Shown piece by piece: positions 9,650 through 17,511 of a DNA stretch of 20,230 bases. Positions within the stretch are counted from its first letter, which is position 1; every line of letters begins with the position of its first letter. The translations under genes were made by a program, and so were the position numbers. The notes below the pieces were generated by a model. That model saw only the letters and a program-made list of their open reading frames with translations. It was not told the DNA's origin and searched no databases. The stretch is from Chara braunii. Its lineage: Eukaryota; Streptophyta; Charophyceae; Charales; Characeae. The stretch is from assembly GCA_003427395.1 (NCBI GenBank), contig BFEA01000134.1:2017416-2037645 (forward strand), given 5' to 3'.

Positions 9650-10185
9650 CGCTGGGAAGTCCACCCACCGCGGTGGCCCGGGGGGGAGCTGACACAATCA
9701 ACGACGGCGCAATTACAAGCCAGTGGGAGTGCTGTTGCGCAAGGGAAAAAGGAGGGCAGGATCGATGACTGCCGCAACTGCGAGGATCCAAGAGAAGGAA
9801 GGCAAGAGGGCGATGACGACGACGACAGCGACGACGAGCCCCTCAGTAACAGGAGAAAGAAGACCAAACAGGATGACAAAACTGGAGGAAAGGTTGAAGT
9901 CGTGGATGGGTTGTGAGGCGCATGGGGGGAGGAAGTGGTCGACTGCACGGAATTCTTAATTGCCATTGCCAACGGAGACGTTGGAGCTGAACAAACGCCC
10001 ATGCACATCATGCCACCGACCGATTTGCCACACTTAAAGATAGATGCTCCTACGTAGCCTGAACCGACTTTGTACAGAGCCAGGCACTTGGAGAGAATGG
10101 TGCTGCGGACAATCCACAGGTGGATCTTTAAGTCGTCCTCGAGGTCGAACGGGTTCGCTAGCGCATAACCGTACATCACCGTCAA
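9650..10185 (+). pseudogene. Acidic, NLS-like segment of unknown gene, with stops
   Basis: One plus frame reads through from a stop at 9649 to about 10185 with in-frame stops at about 9916, 10057 and 10168. It holds an acidic block (EGDDDDDSDDEP), a basic NLS-like patch (NRRKKTKQ), then FLIAIANGD and, near 10100-10165, a segment with MVLRTIHRWIF and SNGFASA. The next open frame (10239-10538) continues in a similar style, so I read these as parts of one decayed or spliced gene. The longest ORF of the whole window, 217 codons, lies antisense here (10185-9532, minus). It is Ser/Leu/Pro-rich opposite the acidic block, which suggests a shadow, but I cannot exclude that it is real. The family is unrecognised. 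Confidence 0.4.
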
Positions 10186-10238
10186 CTACGCTCCCTGACG
10201 TCGAGTGAGCTGGTTGGCAGGGGATGGAATGAGCGAGA

Positions 10239-10847
10239 GTGGTTTCCCTGCCCCTTATCGACTGCACGTTGCAGATGAAGATGGACGAGCCTCTGTGGTT
10301 CATGAGCGTGAAGATCGTCGACAGGCTAGAAGACGACGATATGGCGGCGCACCAGAAGGCTATTGTTGTCTGGTTGGGGGAGTGTTGGACAAACACAGTG
10401 TGGTGCGGGCAGTGGGTGAGTGGCTATCGTTTGCAATACGAAAGGCTCAACAGGCTTGCATATTGTCTTCTTGTACTATTGAGCAACATGGATGTGGATT
10501 ATGTGCATGGGTGGCGACGACTAGCGTTCCCACTATGAAGCCTTCTTCTACGCATCATTGGTCGCTAAACCCACACTCATCGCGGTGGGTTCTTACATCT
10601 TCAACTGGCGAAGACACCTTGTGGACATTGCGAACGTGGTATTGGATCGCCTGGGGAAACCCCACCTCACACTGGGCGAGTACCCGCATTGCATCCCGGA
10701 ATGGGCTGATTGCAGGTTGGTGTTCAATCAGAACGCGGCCTTGAAGAACGCGGATGAAACCAGAGCACATGATTGGCTAGGCAGTGGCCCTCCGACGATC
10801 GCTGACAAGGACGATGGCGGTTGCCATGGTGGCACCTTGTATATGAC
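10239..10847 (+). pseudogene. Unknown conserved-looking protein segment, frameshifted and cut by adapter
   Basis: A frame from 10239 to 10535 reads like a folded protein: LWFMSVKIVDRLEDDDMAAH, WLGECWTN, YRLQYERLNRLAY, DYVHGWRRLAFP. A one-base shift near 10533 then leads into YEAFFYASLVAKPTLIAVG, NWRRHLVDIANVVLDRLGKP, YPHCIPEWADCRLVF and WLGSGPPT, after which the frame enters artificial adapter sequence at 10848. Amphipathic helices with Trp, Tyr and Arg spacing, plus the continuous sense across a single frameshift, support a real ancestral protein of at least 200 residues in this part. I do not recognise the family. The true 3' continuation cannot be known from this assembly, because sequence right of the adapter may come from elsewhere. 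It is probably a multi-copy or transposon-associated gene, by inference only. Confidence 0.5.
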
Positions 10848-10875
10848 CTGTCTCTTATACACATCTAGATGTGTA
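10848..10875. other. Residual Nextera mate-pair junction adapter (artefact)
   Basis: Bases 10848-10866 (ctgtctcttatacacatct) are exactly the 19-bp Tn5 mosaic end used in Nextera libraries. The following agatgtgta is the start of the reverse-complement mosaic end, as in the 38-bp junction adapter of mate-pair libraries. It is not biological sequence; it marks an untrimmed read and a possibly false join. Confidence 0.95.
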
Positions 10876-11427
10876 GCATGGGGGAGCATGGGGGTGAGGC
10901 TGCAAGAGGGGGATGGGAGGGGCGAGCTTACCACAGAAAAATTAAGAACTGAAAAAAAAAAAAAAGGAGGTTGTAAATATAACCTATACCGAAGTTTTCG
11001 GCAGGCGGCAGAGGCTGGGCGCAAAAGCCACCGGAACAAAATAGGCTGGCGGCGCCGGTGAAAACAGAACGAAAAAGGCCGAAGCGCCTCTGGTGCTTCG
11101 GCCAAAGCTTGGCGCGCAGTTCTGCTCCACGTCGACAAAAAGAAGCTGGGAGGCAGTGGTGGTTTTTGTGGGTGTGCTGTCCTCACAGAGGGAATGGTCT
11201 CTTGCATTTACCCCGAAAGCTATGCTACCAGAGTTGCCTCTGAGCTTTTGGGGTACACCGGGCTGCTCGGCTGGGCAACACGGGTGAACTTGCACGGGGG
11301 GTGACCCGCTTGGGGTACCCAGGCGACACCAAAAAGAGGGGGTCAATGTTTTTTTAAATTATTTGTTTTGGCAGTGGGGCAATTTTGCGCTCACTGAGAC
11401 GTGACCAAATCCGGTCTTATCTTTGAG
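10876..11427. other. Sequence right of the adapter, no gene recognised
   Basis: It begins with a 10-bp tandem duplication (gcatggggga type). Open frames on both strands (to 159 codons on minus) are Pro/Ser/Arg-rich and match no family I know. Two similar blocks beginning ggggtacac and ggggtaccc occur near 11250 and 11314. Confidence 0.4.
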
Positions 11428-11526
11428 TTCATCAAAGGGTGTCTATGGGGCATAAGCGGGGTTCAAGAGTGCGCCGTTCACCAAACGGTGTGTATGGGGT
11501 ATAAGCAGGGTTCAAAAGCGCTCCAA
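11428..11526. repeat. Two copies of a 49-bp direct repeat
   Basis: Copies start at 11428 and 11477, with near-identical cores (tatggggcataagc and tatggggtataagc, each followed by gggttcaa). The G-rich sequence that follows is a weaker possible third copy. Confidence 0.75.
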
Positions 11527-12458
11527 ATGGGTTAAAGGGGGCTGAAGGGGATATGATATAATTAAATAATAATTTATTGAATTTAGTATTTTATTATTTT
11601 CTTTTTATTTATTTTTTTACTTTTGGATTTCATAGCGAATTTTGTGGTCGCCCTCGGGCAAAAGATGTTTGGTTTGCAACTTTGCATCTCTGCGTGACAT
11701 TGTGTTTTTTCAGAATTTTTTTTTCTTTGTTTTTTCTTTTTTTTTGCTTTTTCCCGGGACTTTGCCCGGCGGGGTCCCCCGGGCCCATCTGAGGCATCCT
11801 GGGCCGCCCGGCTAGAAACACAGCCCAAAATGGGGTATGGTTTTGGATTTCCCCTCTGTTTGCTTTGAATGCTTTGTGAATTCTTTCTCTTTTTTTTCTT
11901 TTCTTTTTTTTTTTTTTTCGCGTTTCAAACTCCAACATTCAGTGCCTATACAATTGTTGGTCTTGTCCAAAAGTGAAGAACACTTGATGTGCACCCCTGA
12001 AAGCAGCGGAGGACCGCATGAAAAAAAAAAAGAAAAAAAAAGGCACTCCATAGATACAGTGCGAAGTGTCGTGGACCTGGAATATTACCCCAAAGAATGA
12101 CTCTGGATTCATAGCTAACATAAAACGACCAACATAAAAAGACCAGATGGATCTCGGACTGTGACATCAAGTTAGGCTACCACTTGTGCCTGAAGACAAC
12201 AGGCCCAAAACCAGAAATAACCGAGCGGTGGAGGGATATTCTCAATTTGGACCCCTGTGCCGACGTCGAGATTCACTGGGAAAATTTAGGGGCGAGTACG
12301 TTTACGTCGAAAGACTCAGAACAGAGTTTCCAATGGACAAAAAAAACATGCATGGGCAAAGAAAACAGCTGCCGAGTTGAAAAGGAAGCAATGAAAGTTC
12401 TGTGGCCGTGGTGTCAGCCTGAGGCTGGGAGTCACAACTACAGGGGTTGGCCGTGGTA
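11527..12458. other. AT-rich, T-tract-rich intergenic DNA with a GC-rich island
   Basis: Strongly AT-rich at 11560-11630, many T runs at 11700-11920 and A runs at about 12020-12042. A GC-rich block at 11750-11815 contains short self-complementary parts (cccgg, gggcccat). Frames at 12184-12459 show no recognisable domain. Confidence 0.5.
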
Positions 12459-13066
12459 GTATTCAGAATAGGTGGGACATTCACATTCCGTGTACTACGT
12501 TGTCCATCATGCAGAACACTCCATGCATATGATAACTCGACACCACACACGCTCGCAACGATAGTAGTGAAAAAACTACTTGAATTCCAGAAAAAGCGGA
12601 TCCCCGACCGGTTTCGACCACCTCTCCGTGATCGCCGTTCGGGGGGGTTCTTCCACCTCACAATCCCACACATCACTGCATTCCCTAGCCGTCCTCCGTT
12701 GCACGTACGGCATCCCAGAAATGCCAACTGCCCTGTTGGTCCCGAAAATAGATAGTTCCCTACCTCCCGAAAATAGATAGTTCCCTACCTCATCATTGCT
12801 TGTGTACCCAGTCGGCTCCACCAAAAACATAAAATGAAAACTGACCAACGACTGATACATCTGGTCCCCAAAAAACGTCCAAAAACTGCAGCTCGCAGGC
12901 CTGCGGTCCTCCGAATTGCCCGGACTGAAGCAGTTCTCAAACCCGTTTCGCATACAATCCTCGTGACTGGTAGCAGCAAAATGGAAAAAGCCAAAAAACA
13001 GGACCACACAAATCCAAAGGTAAATACGACCCCGGACCGAAGCACCCTACCCTGTCAAACTATCCA
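12459..13066 (-). repeat. LTR-like direct repeat, 3' copy
   Basis: Matches 16897-17429 in the same orientation along its whole length. For example, 12505-12574 and 16940-17009 agree at 65 of 70 bases. It is longer than its partner because of a roughly 40-base insertion near 12620-12660 and a 25-bp tandem duplication at 12740-12789. Open frames crossing it on both strands are not conserved in the partner, so I do not call genes. Confidence 0.88.
12740..12789. repeat. 25-bp perfect tandem duplication
   Basis: Two identical 25-bp units, 12740-12764 and 12765-12789, each starting tcccgaaaatag. The duplication is absent from the partner repeat at 17140, so it arose after the two copies separated, or during assembly. 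Confidence 0.95.
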
Positions 13067-13139
13067 GTCGTGTTCAGTTCCAGTTTTATCTAAAATTCTG
13101 GCCACATACACTCCAATCCAATCAGCTACTCGAATTCCG

Positions 13140-13163
13140 TTTTTTTTTTTTTTTTTTTTTTTT
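13140..13163 (-). repeat. Homopolymer T24 (poly-A on minus)
   Basis: Twenty-four consecutive T. Read on minus it is a poly(A) downstream of the decayed coding region and about 75 bases before the 3' direct repeat. It could be a retroposition tail or simply a homopolymer. Confidence 0.9.
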
Positions 13164-13268
13164 CCTACCGTCAAAATAACCAATCACCTGAAAGACTGGT
13201 TCATGTGAATTAACAGACGTATCCCCAGGACTCTGGTTGGTCCGTCGCAAAAACGTTTCAGAACTCTT

Positions 13269-13380
13269 GGAAATCCCCCGAAGGGTTCGGAGATGTGAAT
13301 TACCCATCGGGTAATCCGGAAGTGGAAACCCCATGATGTGCAATTCGCATCTCAGAGTGTGAACCCTTCGGGGAATTTCT
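13269..13380. repeat. Foldback: long imperfect inverted repeat
   Basis: Arm 13269-13310 (gaaatcccccgaagggttc...) is complementary to 13331-13380 (...gaacccttcggggaatttc), with a six-base bulge and few mismatches. Just inside the first arm is a perfect small hairpin, attaccc/gggtaat, at 13299-13315. It may be the structured 3' end of the retroelement or an inserted foldback element. Confidence 0.75.
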
Positions 13381-14141
13381 CATCTGGCCGATGTATTGCG
13401 GTCGATGCGATGCAATCGACTTGCAGTAATGGCGCGCTCTTTTGTGACTCACTGCCCCAAGATCGATACAATTAAACCACCAGTACTTGGTCCAGCTATC
13501 GGTCGCGGGAAAAAAAATAGAGTAGAAATGTTTCTGGTCGGATGAATTAGGGGGCTCCTGTAGTAGCCTGTACATTTCCTAAAATCGTGGTGCGTTAACG
13601 GGCACGACGACTCTAGGAAGTACTGCGGTGGTTTAACCAATCTTCTGAAGTCCAGATTCTCCGAACTCCAAATCGTTTTTCCATTCTTTTCGACACTTGT
13701 ACCCTCCGAACTTTCCTCGAACTCTGATCGACAAGAATTTCACACCGCAGAAAATCACTCGTATTCGGTCCATCCATCGTCAGTTCCATTCAGAGTCAAA
13801 TTTCAAATGTGTGAGGTAACACTCTTCCAGACTCCCAGATTGTATTCACATAGTGCGCCGTCGAACTCTTGGTTGCAACGACCAGAGTCATATTGTTAAT
13901 CAAGCGAGTCCGGAACACCGCGGACGATTACGCAAGCTGGACAAGAATTTGAATTGAGCATGGGCACAAAGAATGCAAGGCACGTAGAGGACTCGTACCC
14001 TTTCCCATGGGAATCCTGATATTCAGTCAATCCTCTGGAATCCAGAGCAATCAATGCTGACAGGCGGTACGCCTGCGCAGTTAACCCTCTTGAGTATCGG
14101 CTCGCTGCGCACGAGGAACGTGTGGAGCATTCAATGCCAGT
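13381..14141 (-). pseudogene. Heavily decayed interior of the retroelement
   Basis: All three minus frames are short and interrupted. Longest pieces are 13300-13575 and 13449-13640. No RT, nuclease or other domain motif is visible. Position suggests this is where the reverse transcriptase should begin, but I cannot support that from sequence. Confidence 0.35.
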
Positions 14142-14484
14142 TCAGGAATCCCTATACCTCGTGCAGCGCACATGTCCTCTTACCCGGGGGTAAGGTAGCC
14201 CTGTACACGAACAAGTTAACAACTTTGGGCCAGTGTACTTGCGCTGAATGTGTAATAAGTCGGCAATGCAAGGAGTTTTCGTCCAGACGATGCGGAACTT
14301 AACGTGCCCTACGGATGATACAAGGAGGAAGAACAAGTTTGCCTAGCGTATCATTCACCAATTTCCATACCTCACACAACTTGATTGTATCATCAAACGG
14401 CAACCGAAAGACTAGTGTAGCAGACATGCGAAAACCAAATCCCTCACGAAGGATTCTAGAAATCAAAGGGCGCGGTACATGCAT
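14142..14484 (-). pseudogene. Retroelement linker with C-x-C...H-x2-C motif
   Basis: Two overlapping minus frames joined by one frameshift near 14300. The upstream one (from 14484) reads MSATLVFRLPFDDTIKLCEV and KLVNDTLGKLVLPP. The downstream one reads RIVWTKTPCIADLLHIQRKY, then TCSCTGLPYPRVRGHVRC, then a stop at 14142. The cysteines and histidine in C-x-C-x10-H-x2-C could bind zinc. It follows the GIY-YIG domain in the element, where nuclease-first Penelope-like proteins have a connector before the RT. The assignment to that connector rests on position and general style, not on a search. In another frame past the stop, ALNAPHVPRAQ could be a further continuation. Confidence 0.4.
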
Positions 14485-14771
14485 GTCGACTTCCGATCAA
14501 AATCCGTAATCATGTCGGGGTGAACAGTCCATCGAGAGAACTCAAGTCCCACTGCTTCAGCTTCTCCAAACATTGAGGATTCTTCAGGAGTGCAATCAAG
14601 GTCGGTGGCCGTCTTCGAAGGTAAGAAACCTAGAAAATGCCGCCTTGTTCCAAAATACCTTTGCAATCCCGAAAAATATTTCGCTCCCGATTGATAATCA
14701 AGTACGTAGTACCGAATGCCTTCTTCAATTTTTGCCATGTTCAGCACCAGCTGTCTCCTCCACTGGAACAT
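14463..14771 (-). pseudogene. Retroelement coding fragment, function unknown
   Basis: A 102-codon minus frame starting MFQWRRQLVLNMAKIEEGIRY, with YFGTRRHFLGFLPSK in the middle and LEFSRWTVHPDMITDF near the end. It sits between the basic region after the nuclease and the Cys/His segment, in a different frame from both neighbours, so it is joined to them only through frameshifts. No domain recognised. The translation looks protein-like and continues the coding strand of the element. Confidence 0.4.
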
Positions 14772-14775
14772 AGCC

Positions 14776-14997
14776 TTAATAGGCTAAATTGCGGCTCCCC
14801 CTCTCTTCCAGGTTAGTGAGAAGGTCAAACACTCGAACTGTTGGTTGTCCGCCCTCCACGCTCATGCATAAAGGTACCAGTGCTTTCTTGCCGTGTTCGT
14901 TACTTCCAAACGTCTTTTCATTTCGATCAAAGCCCATTACCCTCCTTCGTCCCTTTATGGCTTTTCCCATTCCCATTTCCAACCTTCCCTGCCGTCT
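14776..14997 (-). pseudogene. Basic region downstream of the GIY-YIG domain
   Basis: Same reading frame as the GIY-YIG segment, separated from it only by the TGA at 14998-15000. It begins RRQGRLEMGMGKAIKGRRRV, then NEKTFGSNEHGKKAL, then PTVRVFDLLTNLEERG, and ends at TAA 14776-14778. The Arg/Lys-rich start would suit nucleic-acid binding. The shared frame suggests the TGA is a later nonsense change and the two pieces were one polypeptide. Confidence 0.5.
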
Positions 14998-15459
14998 TCA
15001 GGAATGGCGACCATCGTCTAACATACCAAGATTCGAGTGTAAAAGGTCATCAACCGGATAACCATCTACCGGGATGAGCGTGTATGACTCCACGCCGAAG
15101 GATTCCCACCAGCGGTATAGATGACTGGACTTCCATCTATGCTCGAAAACTGATACGTGCTCTTTCCAACGAAAAATCGGCTCTCTAGACGTCTGCCCGA
15201 CATATTGTGACTTAAACCAAGATGTAATTACATAATATACGCAACATGCGGAATTCAAAAACTCTAGCCCATGCCTATTAAACTGGTCCATCCACACTGG
15301 TATGCACTCCTCCAACCAATGAATCTCCCCAACGACTGTCACCCGAAGTACCAGTAGTCGGTACAGATCTTCTACACTCGTATCAACATATGGAAGCTGC
15401 TTGCGGTAAGAGATCACCAGCTCACATAGACTGCATAGCTGTTCAAACGACAGGTGGCT
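14998..15459 (-). pseudogene. GIY-YIG nuclease domain of a retroelement
   Basis: A 153-codon open minus frame (15459 to stop at 14998; first in-frame GTG at 15417, no ATG start needed if it is internal to a polyprotein). The signature is clear: VYYVITSWFKSQYVGQTSRE, in which VYY stands for GIY, YVG for YIG, nine residues apart, followed by FRWKEH with the expected catalytic Arg about eleven residues after YVG. A later LYRWWESFGVESYTLIPV matches the helix-strand pattern after the active site. The usual acidic metal ligand is uncertain; VDDLL may hold it as Asp. GIY-YIG enzymes nick DNA, here probably the target site for reverse transcription. The N-terminal part (SFEQLCSLCELV) is probably linker. 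It belongs to the element between the two direct repeats and shares its frame with the basic region downstream. Confidence 0.72.
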
Positions 15460-15463
15460 TCAA

Positions 15464-15700
15464 TCATTTTCTTGTCTCCTCTTCGTCATAGTATGATTCA
15501 TCACCGGGTTCCGACTCGAGGGTGATCACTCCTGTAGCATGATGATAAGGTCCGTACTTAACCTCTGCCCGATGGTCAGCTATGTCAAAAATGGCTTGTA
15601 AGTTTGTCTTGTACTGAATACCTTCCTTCGCGCACATAGCTCGGATCTTGATGTGATGGATCGGGATTAAATCCAGCTTAGTCCCTTCGAGGAACTGCAT
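15464..15700 (-). pseudogene. SAP-like segment of the retroelement protein
   Basis: A 78-codon minus frame. The first half, LIPIHHIKIRAMCAKEGIQY followed by KTNLQAIFDIADH, has the helix-loop-helix spacing of SAP domains (leucine/isoleucine-rich helix, glycine, then a second helix), which bind DNA. The second half is acidic (LESEPGDESYYDEEE). It overlaps the preceding frame (15667-16041) by a shift of reading frame and ends six bases before the GIY-YIG frame opens, so all three were probably one protein. The SAP call is by eye from a short motif and could be wrong. Confidence 0.42.
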
Positions 15701-16158
15701 TCTTCTACAATATTGTTCTTCGCAGCAGGCTTCACTTCAGTCATAGAGTTACGGCCAATACGAGCTGCTTTACTCTTCCTGGGAAGATGTCGAGGGCACA
15801 ACCTCTCTGCAAGCCTCACCGGTTGCATGCTTGCACGTCGGGTGACTCGTTTTGCTGGCGTGGTGACTGGTGGGTTATTCCTCACTGGCGTGTCCTCACT
15901 CCATTTTTGTTTTTTTGTAATCTGCAGTCCTTCGGTGCTTTTCATTATTTTTTTGACTTTTACTGATCGGCCTGAAGTAGAGGCAATGGGCTCGGCAACC
16001 TTGCCTTTTCCTCTAATGTCTACTTGATTCTCAAGTATCACGTCCCAGACAATGTTCTTCAGGCAGTCATCCAGGTTGGTGTTGCGGAGCCTTAATATAA
16101 CCTAGACTTCAACCACCTTGACCATGGCTTCACGATCCTCCTCCTTTCTTCGTTGTTT
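15667..16158 (-). pseudogene. Basic linker of the retroelement protein
   Basis: A frame that starts with EELKKAEKQRRKEEDREAM, entered by a frameshift from the zinc-knuckle frame at about 16160, has one TAG (near 16107), then NTNLDDCLKNIVWDVI and a long Lys/Arg/Thr/Pro-rich stretch (KVKKIMKS, TPAKRVTRRASM, RHLPRKSKAARIGR). The first part continues the Lys/Glu coiled coil of the previous piece. The basic part is typical of disordered nucleic-acid-binding linkers. It ends at a stop inside the next frame at 15667. Confidence 0.5.
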
Positions 16159-16169
16159 CTCAGCCTTCT

Positions 16170-16751
16170 TCAGTTCCTCAACTTAATAGCTTCCTTGATA
16201 GCTGCTCGCTCCGCCACTACTTTTTTCTTCGCTTCCTCTTTCTCGAATTCCTTGCACTTCTTTTCCGCCCGCCTCGCCATTTCCTTGTCCGAAAATTCCT
16301 TTATGGTGGCCACGCTTCTATCCAGATTATCAATCTGGCTCAGCATCCTTGGTTCTTTCGACGGAGAATGCTTTGCGTTGGTACTTCGAGAGTAATGAGG
16401 TGAAGTAAACCTGCCCAGCCTCTGGAATTCGGGCGGACACGTGTAGCCATCGACTTCCATTTGTCTTCATGTCTCTTCGCTGCTCTAGAATCTCCGACAG
16501 TCGTTGCGGTAGTGACCGACAACTTTGCAGCCTTGCAGACAGGGGGAGGTCTCCCTGGTGGATCGTTACTCGGTTCTTGTTGTCATTTGTCCCTTCGTCG
16601 TTTCGCCTATGCTCTGTGTGTCTTCGATCTCTCGTTCATCGTGATCTTCCTCCCAATCTCGACTTCAAGTTGATGCACGATAACTCCGTCCATGATCGTT
16701 GTACAATCGTCCGCTGTAGTAATCATTGTTTCGACCAACACGACTCGACAT
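16170..16751 (-). pseudogene. Gag-like zinc-knuckle and coiled-coil frame, four stops
   Basis: One continuous minus frame from an ATG at 16751 to a stop at 16170, interrupted only by TGA, TAA, TAG and TGA. It starts MSSRVGRNNDYYSGRLYNDH (Arg/Tyr/Asp-rich, RNA-binding-like). A knuckle CLQGCKVVGHYRNDC follows at 16541-16497, having C-x3-C-x4-H-x4-C instead of the usual C-x2-C. Then come FQRLGRFTSPHYS and a Lys/Glu-rich helix with EFSDKEMARRAEKKCKEFEK. Such knuckles bind nucleic acid in retroelement Gag or ORF1 proteins. The ATG lies about 145 bases inside the 5' direct repeat, a plausible leader. That the frame survives across four stops shows recent protein ancestry with point-mutation decay. 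Confidence 0.62.
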
Positions 16752-16896
16752 TATCGATAGCCTTAGCAGTGGAACTTCCACACGTCTTGCTTTACACGTA
16801 CTAGTTTTTTCAGCCAATGAGTTAAGTATCCAGTCAACTGTCGTGCTCACACACTCTCGACACGTACTCCATGTGGGTTCACCCGGGCATCAACAT

Positions 16897-17429
16897 GTAT
16901 TGAGAATAGGTGTGACATGCGCATTCCATGTACGACGTCCATCATGCAGAACACTTCATTCATATGACAACTCAACACCACACACGCTCGCAATGATAGT
17001 AGTGAAAAACAACTCAAATTCCATAAAAGTGGATCCTGACCGGTTTCGCACAATCCCCCACATCACTTTGTTCACTAGCCCTCCTCCGTTGCATGTACGC
17101 GACATCTCGGAAAAGCCTACTGCCTTGTCTGTCCCAGAAAGAGATGGTTGCATACCTCATCATTGCTTATGTACCCTGTCGACTCTGCTAAAAACATACA
17201 ACGAAAAACTGGTAAACAACTGCTACATCTGGTCCAGAAAAATGTAAAAAAATTGCACCACGCAGGCCCGCAGTCCGAATTGCCTGGACCGAATCAGTCC
17301 TCAATCCGTTTCCCTTATAATCCTCATAACCAGTAACAGCAAAATAAAAAAAAGCCAGAAAACAAGACCACACAAAGCTAAAGGCAGATACGGCCCTAGA
17401 CAGAACCAACCTACTTTGTTAACTATCCA
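16897..17429 (-). repeat. LTR-like direct repeat, 5' copy
   Basis: Same orientation as 12459-13066. On minus it begins tggatagtt and ends near aataca. It lies just upstream of the gag-like ATG, so it is expected to carry the promoter if the element behaves like other retroelements with terminal repeats. No TATA element was confidently placed. Confidence 0.88.
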
Positions 17430-17511
17430 TTCCAGTTTGGCGGTCGTTTGTTTTGCCCAACGCGTGCCAGTTCCAGTTTGGTGGTCGTTGATTTCGCCCG
17501 TGCATGATTTT
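17430..17511. repeat. 41-bp tandem duplication beside the direct repeat
   Basis: ttccagtttggcggtcgttt at 17430 recurs as ttccagtttggtggtcgttg at 17471, 41 bp later, both followed by a variant of ttttgccc. A weaker third copy (attcgagtttgaaacttg) follows near 17520. Part of the motif (gttccagttt) is also present right of the other direct repeat, so the element boundary may lie a little further out. Confidence 0.75.

Larger units (their letters stand above)
12459..17429 (-). mobile_element. Decayed retroelement with terminal direct repeats and GIY-YIG domain
   Basis: About 5 kb bounded by direct repeats (12459-13066 and 16897-17429). The interior is coding-like only on minus. In the direction of reading it holds a CCHC-like knuckle and Lys/Glu coiled coil (from 16751), a Lys/Arg-rich linker, a SAP-like segment, a GIY-YIG nuclease, a basic patch and a Cys/His segment. 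Stops and frameshifts interrupt every part. GIY-YIG nucleases joined to retroelements are typical of Penelope-like elements, which also often show pseudo-LTRs, and some green-lineage members carry the nuclease N-terminal to the RT. I see no RT signature (such as Y-x-D-D) down to 13300. The minus-strand repeat would begin TGGATAGTT and end near ATACA. No matching target-site duplication, tRNA primer site or polypurine tract was evident, which argues against a standard LTR element. It is a defective copy, and old judging by repeat divergence. Confidence 0.65.

Noticed and set aside
9532-10185. Longest frame of the window, 217 codons on minus
   Set aside because: Mostly the complement of an acidic/NLS-like plus segment, giving Ser/Leu runs; the plus reading continues into better coding sequence. 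Not fully excluded.
10728-11207. Minus-strand frame of 159 codons
   Set aside because: It crosses the artificial adapter, so its continuity is not biological.
16726-17247. Plus-strand frame of 173 codons over the 5' direct repeat
   Set aside because: The matching region of the other direct repeat does not keep the frame, and it is antisense to the gag-like reading.
12459-17429. Standard gypsy or copia LTR retrotransposon
   Set aside because: No protease, RT, RNase H or integrase motif, no tRNA primer site after the 5' repeat, no polypurine tract before the 3' repeat and no matching 5-bp target duplication; a GIY-YIG domain is present instead.
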